Both the position numbers and the translations under genes were made by a program. Below the pieces are notes generated by a model. It saw only the letters and a program-made list of their open reading frames with translations, made no database searches and was not told the DNA's origin. Positions 61,869 to 64,000 of a stretch of DNA of 64,000 nucleotides are shown here, one piece after another. Numbering within the stretch: the first letter of the stretch is position 1; each line of letters starts with the position of its first letter. Source of the DNA: Prolixibacteraceae bacterium (GTDB lineage: Bacteria; Bacteroidota; Bacteroidia; Bacteroidales; Prolixibacteraceae); NCBI GenBank assembly GCA_019856515.1, contig CP082230.1:2356001-2420000 (forward strand), written 5' to 3'.

Positions 61869-64000
61869 CTAAAGACCGATAGGCTTCTCCACGCCTCTCT
61901 TTTCATACAAATCCCCTTTCTCTATTTTCTTATTCTGTCTCCCTTTACGGAAATTATAGGTCAAACTAATCATCAACATCCCTTTTAAGTGACTTAGATC
62001 ATACTGTGAAACCTTCTTATAGACATTACTTCCTCGATCATCACTCCATGACTCATCAAAAGAGAACGAGAAGTTATTCGGAGCAAAAGGCAAGCTATAA
62101 TATACAAATACATTTAGTTTACGCTTCATCATGCTCTTCATCACCGAAACAGATAGGTTATCATTACCCTCCGTGGTATACCCCATTAAAGTAGGAGTAT
62201 GATACAGTTGGTTACGATAAGCAAGACTTGCATACCACCCCTTGGTAAAGAGATTATAGTCTAGTGAAGCACGCACGAGTAACTGATTTTCCCTATTCGA
62301 AATATCTTGATAAGTCATCTCCATATTCTTGTAACTTCCTGTGACCTTAATTCCAAAACTCTTACTCAACTTTATCTTTGTATAGAAATCAACCCCCATA
62401 TCTGTAAATTGATCCGCATTAATAAAACTATACACATATCGACGTTCTCCTTCTATGTTTTGAACACCTAAACCCCATGAAGTAATTTGATTATTAGACC
62501 ATGAGTAGTAAGGAGTCACACGCAGTTTATTCTTAAAGAAAGTCATGGAAAGCGAAGCTTTTTGAGAAACATAAGAGGCTAACTTAGGATTCCCTTTCGT
62601 CACATCATATTCATTAATATTAGTGATATAATCTCTTGTTTGAGTACGATATGGATTCTCACTTTCAGATTTATAAGACAACGTAAAGCTCATCCCTCTA
62701 TTCGGCTTATACATGATCTTACCAAAATAGAGCATCTGCATTTGATAACTATCTGCAACTCCTAGTTTATCCCATTGTGTTCCAAGCCCTAAACTTGCAG
62801 TAATTTTTTTAGATAACGTGGAATTAAAATAACCATTGAGTCTTTGAAAACGATCTGTCCTCTCATAAGCTTGTGGTGGCTCCACCAGTAGTGAAGAACC
62901 TACTAGACCTCTAGAGTATACCGTATCTCTATTATGTCTCCAAATATAACTATAGTCTAGCCCCAAGGTATGTTTATCCCCAATAGACCTAGAGATAGAA
63001 ACCACACTTTTCAGGTATTTACCATTTTGTTTATAGTTTTGACTCAATGGATTTACTCTTGTCCATAAACGATCTCTCTCTTTGTCGTTACTCTGATTGT
63101 AATATGTTTCTATTTGTAATGTTGTTTTATCGGATAACTTACCATGATAAGTCAGTTGTCCAGAACTCACCTCTGAAGAACGACTGTTTTTATTCAGGTA
63201 GTTATAGTATTGCACCGGATTTGTTGGGCTATCGATAGAATAAACTTCACGAACAAACTCTTTATCGTAATCATTCTTCTCATCGGGCAATGTCCTATAG
63301 CCATATTGAACCCCAATCTTATGATTTTTGTGCAATTGAAAGTCCGTTCCTACCTGAAGATCAAGATCCTTACTTAACCCCGAGATATTATATTCGCGAC
63401 CAGCCACGTTACGCATCATAATATTTTGATTGTCCATTACGATCTGATCATCAGTCTGAGAATAATATCTCGCTTGATGATGCTGAAAAGTACCATACCA
63501 TTGCCACTGATTACAGCTATAATCTAAATTTACTTTCTGACGTGTATTATAATCAATATTTTCACCTCTATTCACCTCCGTCTGAAACATCTCCGTATCA
63601 TTCAAATAGACTGCGAAACCTTGATAGTTCTTACGAGTGATTACATTTATTACTGCCGAATAGCCTTCCATCGCATAACGTCCATTTACATCACGCAAGA
63701 TCTCCATCTTCTCGATACGTTGTGAATTCAGGTTCTTAATATATTGAGAAGGTTTCTTTACTCCATCCACAAGAAGCAATACATTATTATCTCCATCCAC
63801 TTCAATACTGTTTTTTAGATCATCCACTTCCACCCCAGGAGTATCTCTCAACAACCAAATGGTAGAAGGAGATCTCTTTTGCATCTCTTTGGTGACCAAA
63901 ACCACATCTCGATCAATCTTATTTATAATGGCAGCCCCCTCCACCTTCACCTCATTAAGCTCGGTAACAGACTGTCTCATCTCTACCGTTTGATATATTG
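61869..64000 (-). CDS. outer-membrane beta-barrel receptor, 5' part outside the window
   Basis: The frame is open from 64000 to the stop at 61869, giving about 710 visible residues; an internal Met lies at 63980, but codons upstream of it (IYQTVE) are also open, so the gene continues beyond the window. Visible parts are the plug domain (VTELNEVKVEGAAIINKIDRDVVLVT, LLLVDGVKKPSQYIKNLNSQRIEKMEILRDVNGRYAMEG) and a large C-terminal barrel. It is of the same OMP beta-barrel class as the two receptors at 19-25 kb. The missing part should hold a signal peptide and a carboxypeptidase-regulatory-like domain. Confidence 0.85.
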   Translation of the reverse strand, partial: IYQTVEMRQSVTELNEVKVEGAAIINKIDRDVVLVTKEMQKRSPSTIWLLRDTPGVEVDDLKNSIEVDGDNNVLLLVDGVKKPSQYIKNLNSQRIEKMEILRDVNGRYAMEGYSAVINVITRKNYQGFAVYLNDTEMFQTEVNRGENIDYNTRQKVNLDYSCNQWQWYGTFQHHQARYYSQTDDQIVMDNQNIMMRNVAGREYNISGLSKDLDLQVGTDFQLHKNHKIGVQYGYRTLPDEKNDYDKEFVREVYSIDSPTNPVQYYNYLNKNSRSSEVSSGQLTYHGKLSDKTTLQIETYYNQSNDKERDRLWTRVNPLSQNYKQNGKYLKSVVSISRSIGDKHTLGLDYSYIWRHNRDTVYSRGLVGSSLLVEPPQAYERTDRFQRLNGYFNSTLSKKITASLGLGTQWDKLGVADSYQMQMLYFGKIMYKPNRGMSFTLSYKSESENPYRTQTRDYITNINEYDVTKGNPKLASYVSQKASLSMTFFKNKLRVTPYYSWSNNQITSWGLGVQNIEGERRYVYSFINADQFTDMGVDFYTKIKLSKSFGIKVTGSYKNMEMTYQDISNRENQLLVRASLDYNLFTKGWYASLAYRNQLYHTPTLMGYTTEGNDNLSVSVMKSMMKRKLNVFVYYSLPFAPNNFSFSFDESWSDDRGSNVYKKVSQYDLSHLKGMLMISLTYNFRKGRQNKKIEKGDLYEKRGVEKPIGL

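Overview
The window looks like a chromosomal segment of an AT-rich marine member of the Bacteroidota, most likely order Marinilabiliales. The evidence is: promoters of the Bacteroidota type (TTTG, about 20 bases, TAnnTTTG); an arginine cluster containing the Bacteroidota-specific ArgF' transcarbamylase; SusC/TonB-like outer-membrane barrels; a type IX secretion C-terminal domain on a gingipain-like peptidase; a GldF-GldG fusion; a DUF4836 lipoprotein; and a PL6 alginate lyase, which points to life with brown algae. The genus is an inference.

1-13.1 kb is a near-complete arginine plus proline biosynthesis locus. carAB (leftward) diverges from a rightward run argR - GNAT - argG - argC - argD - proC - proB - proA - truncated hemoglobin - argF' - argB - argE. 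Candidate ARG boxes lie in the carA/argR divide. carAB is preceded by a Bacteroidota promoter and what looks like a transcription attenuator. ArgF' carries Pro90, the residue that marks N-succinylornithine rather than N-acetylornithine transcarbamylases, so the pathway probably runs on succinylated intermediates. argH is not in the window. Every wide gap inside this operon holds an RNA hairpin.

13.1-26.2 kb is an accessory region: an intact secreted S41-like peptidase, an internally deleted paralogue of it, a small secreted protein, an HTH gene broken by an amber codon, a 2.3 kb island of tandem copies of a nested inverted-repeat element, two outer-membrane beta-barrel receptors, and a pair of CAP-domain lipoproteins.

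26.3-35.1 kb is a complete histidine operon, hisG-D-C-B-purU-(TlpA-like)-hisH-A-F-IE. It is headed by a textbook ribosome-mediated attenuator with a 19-residue leader peptide containing five histidines. purU and the thiol-disulfide lipoprotein are guests in the operon; PurU links it to one-carbon and AICAR metabolism.

35.1-50.2 kb is mostly housekeeping and envelope: a secreted GDPD-fold protein that has lost its catalytic residues, a GNAT-like protein, an ABC exporter-type pair with a DUF4836 lipoprotein, dnaN - DnaQ-like exonuclease - FAH hydrolase, surE - small membrane protein - lpxB - gldFG, and an EEP-family lipoprotein.

50.5-64 kb holds a PL6 alginate lyase, a group IIC intron remnant sitting directly behind a transcription terminator, a 1933-residue gingipain-like T9SS cargo protein, two tandem pirins (the second frameshifted), and the 3' part of another outer-membrane receptor that runs off the window.

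All calls are from reading the sequence and from recalled family knowledge. No database search or folding program was run.
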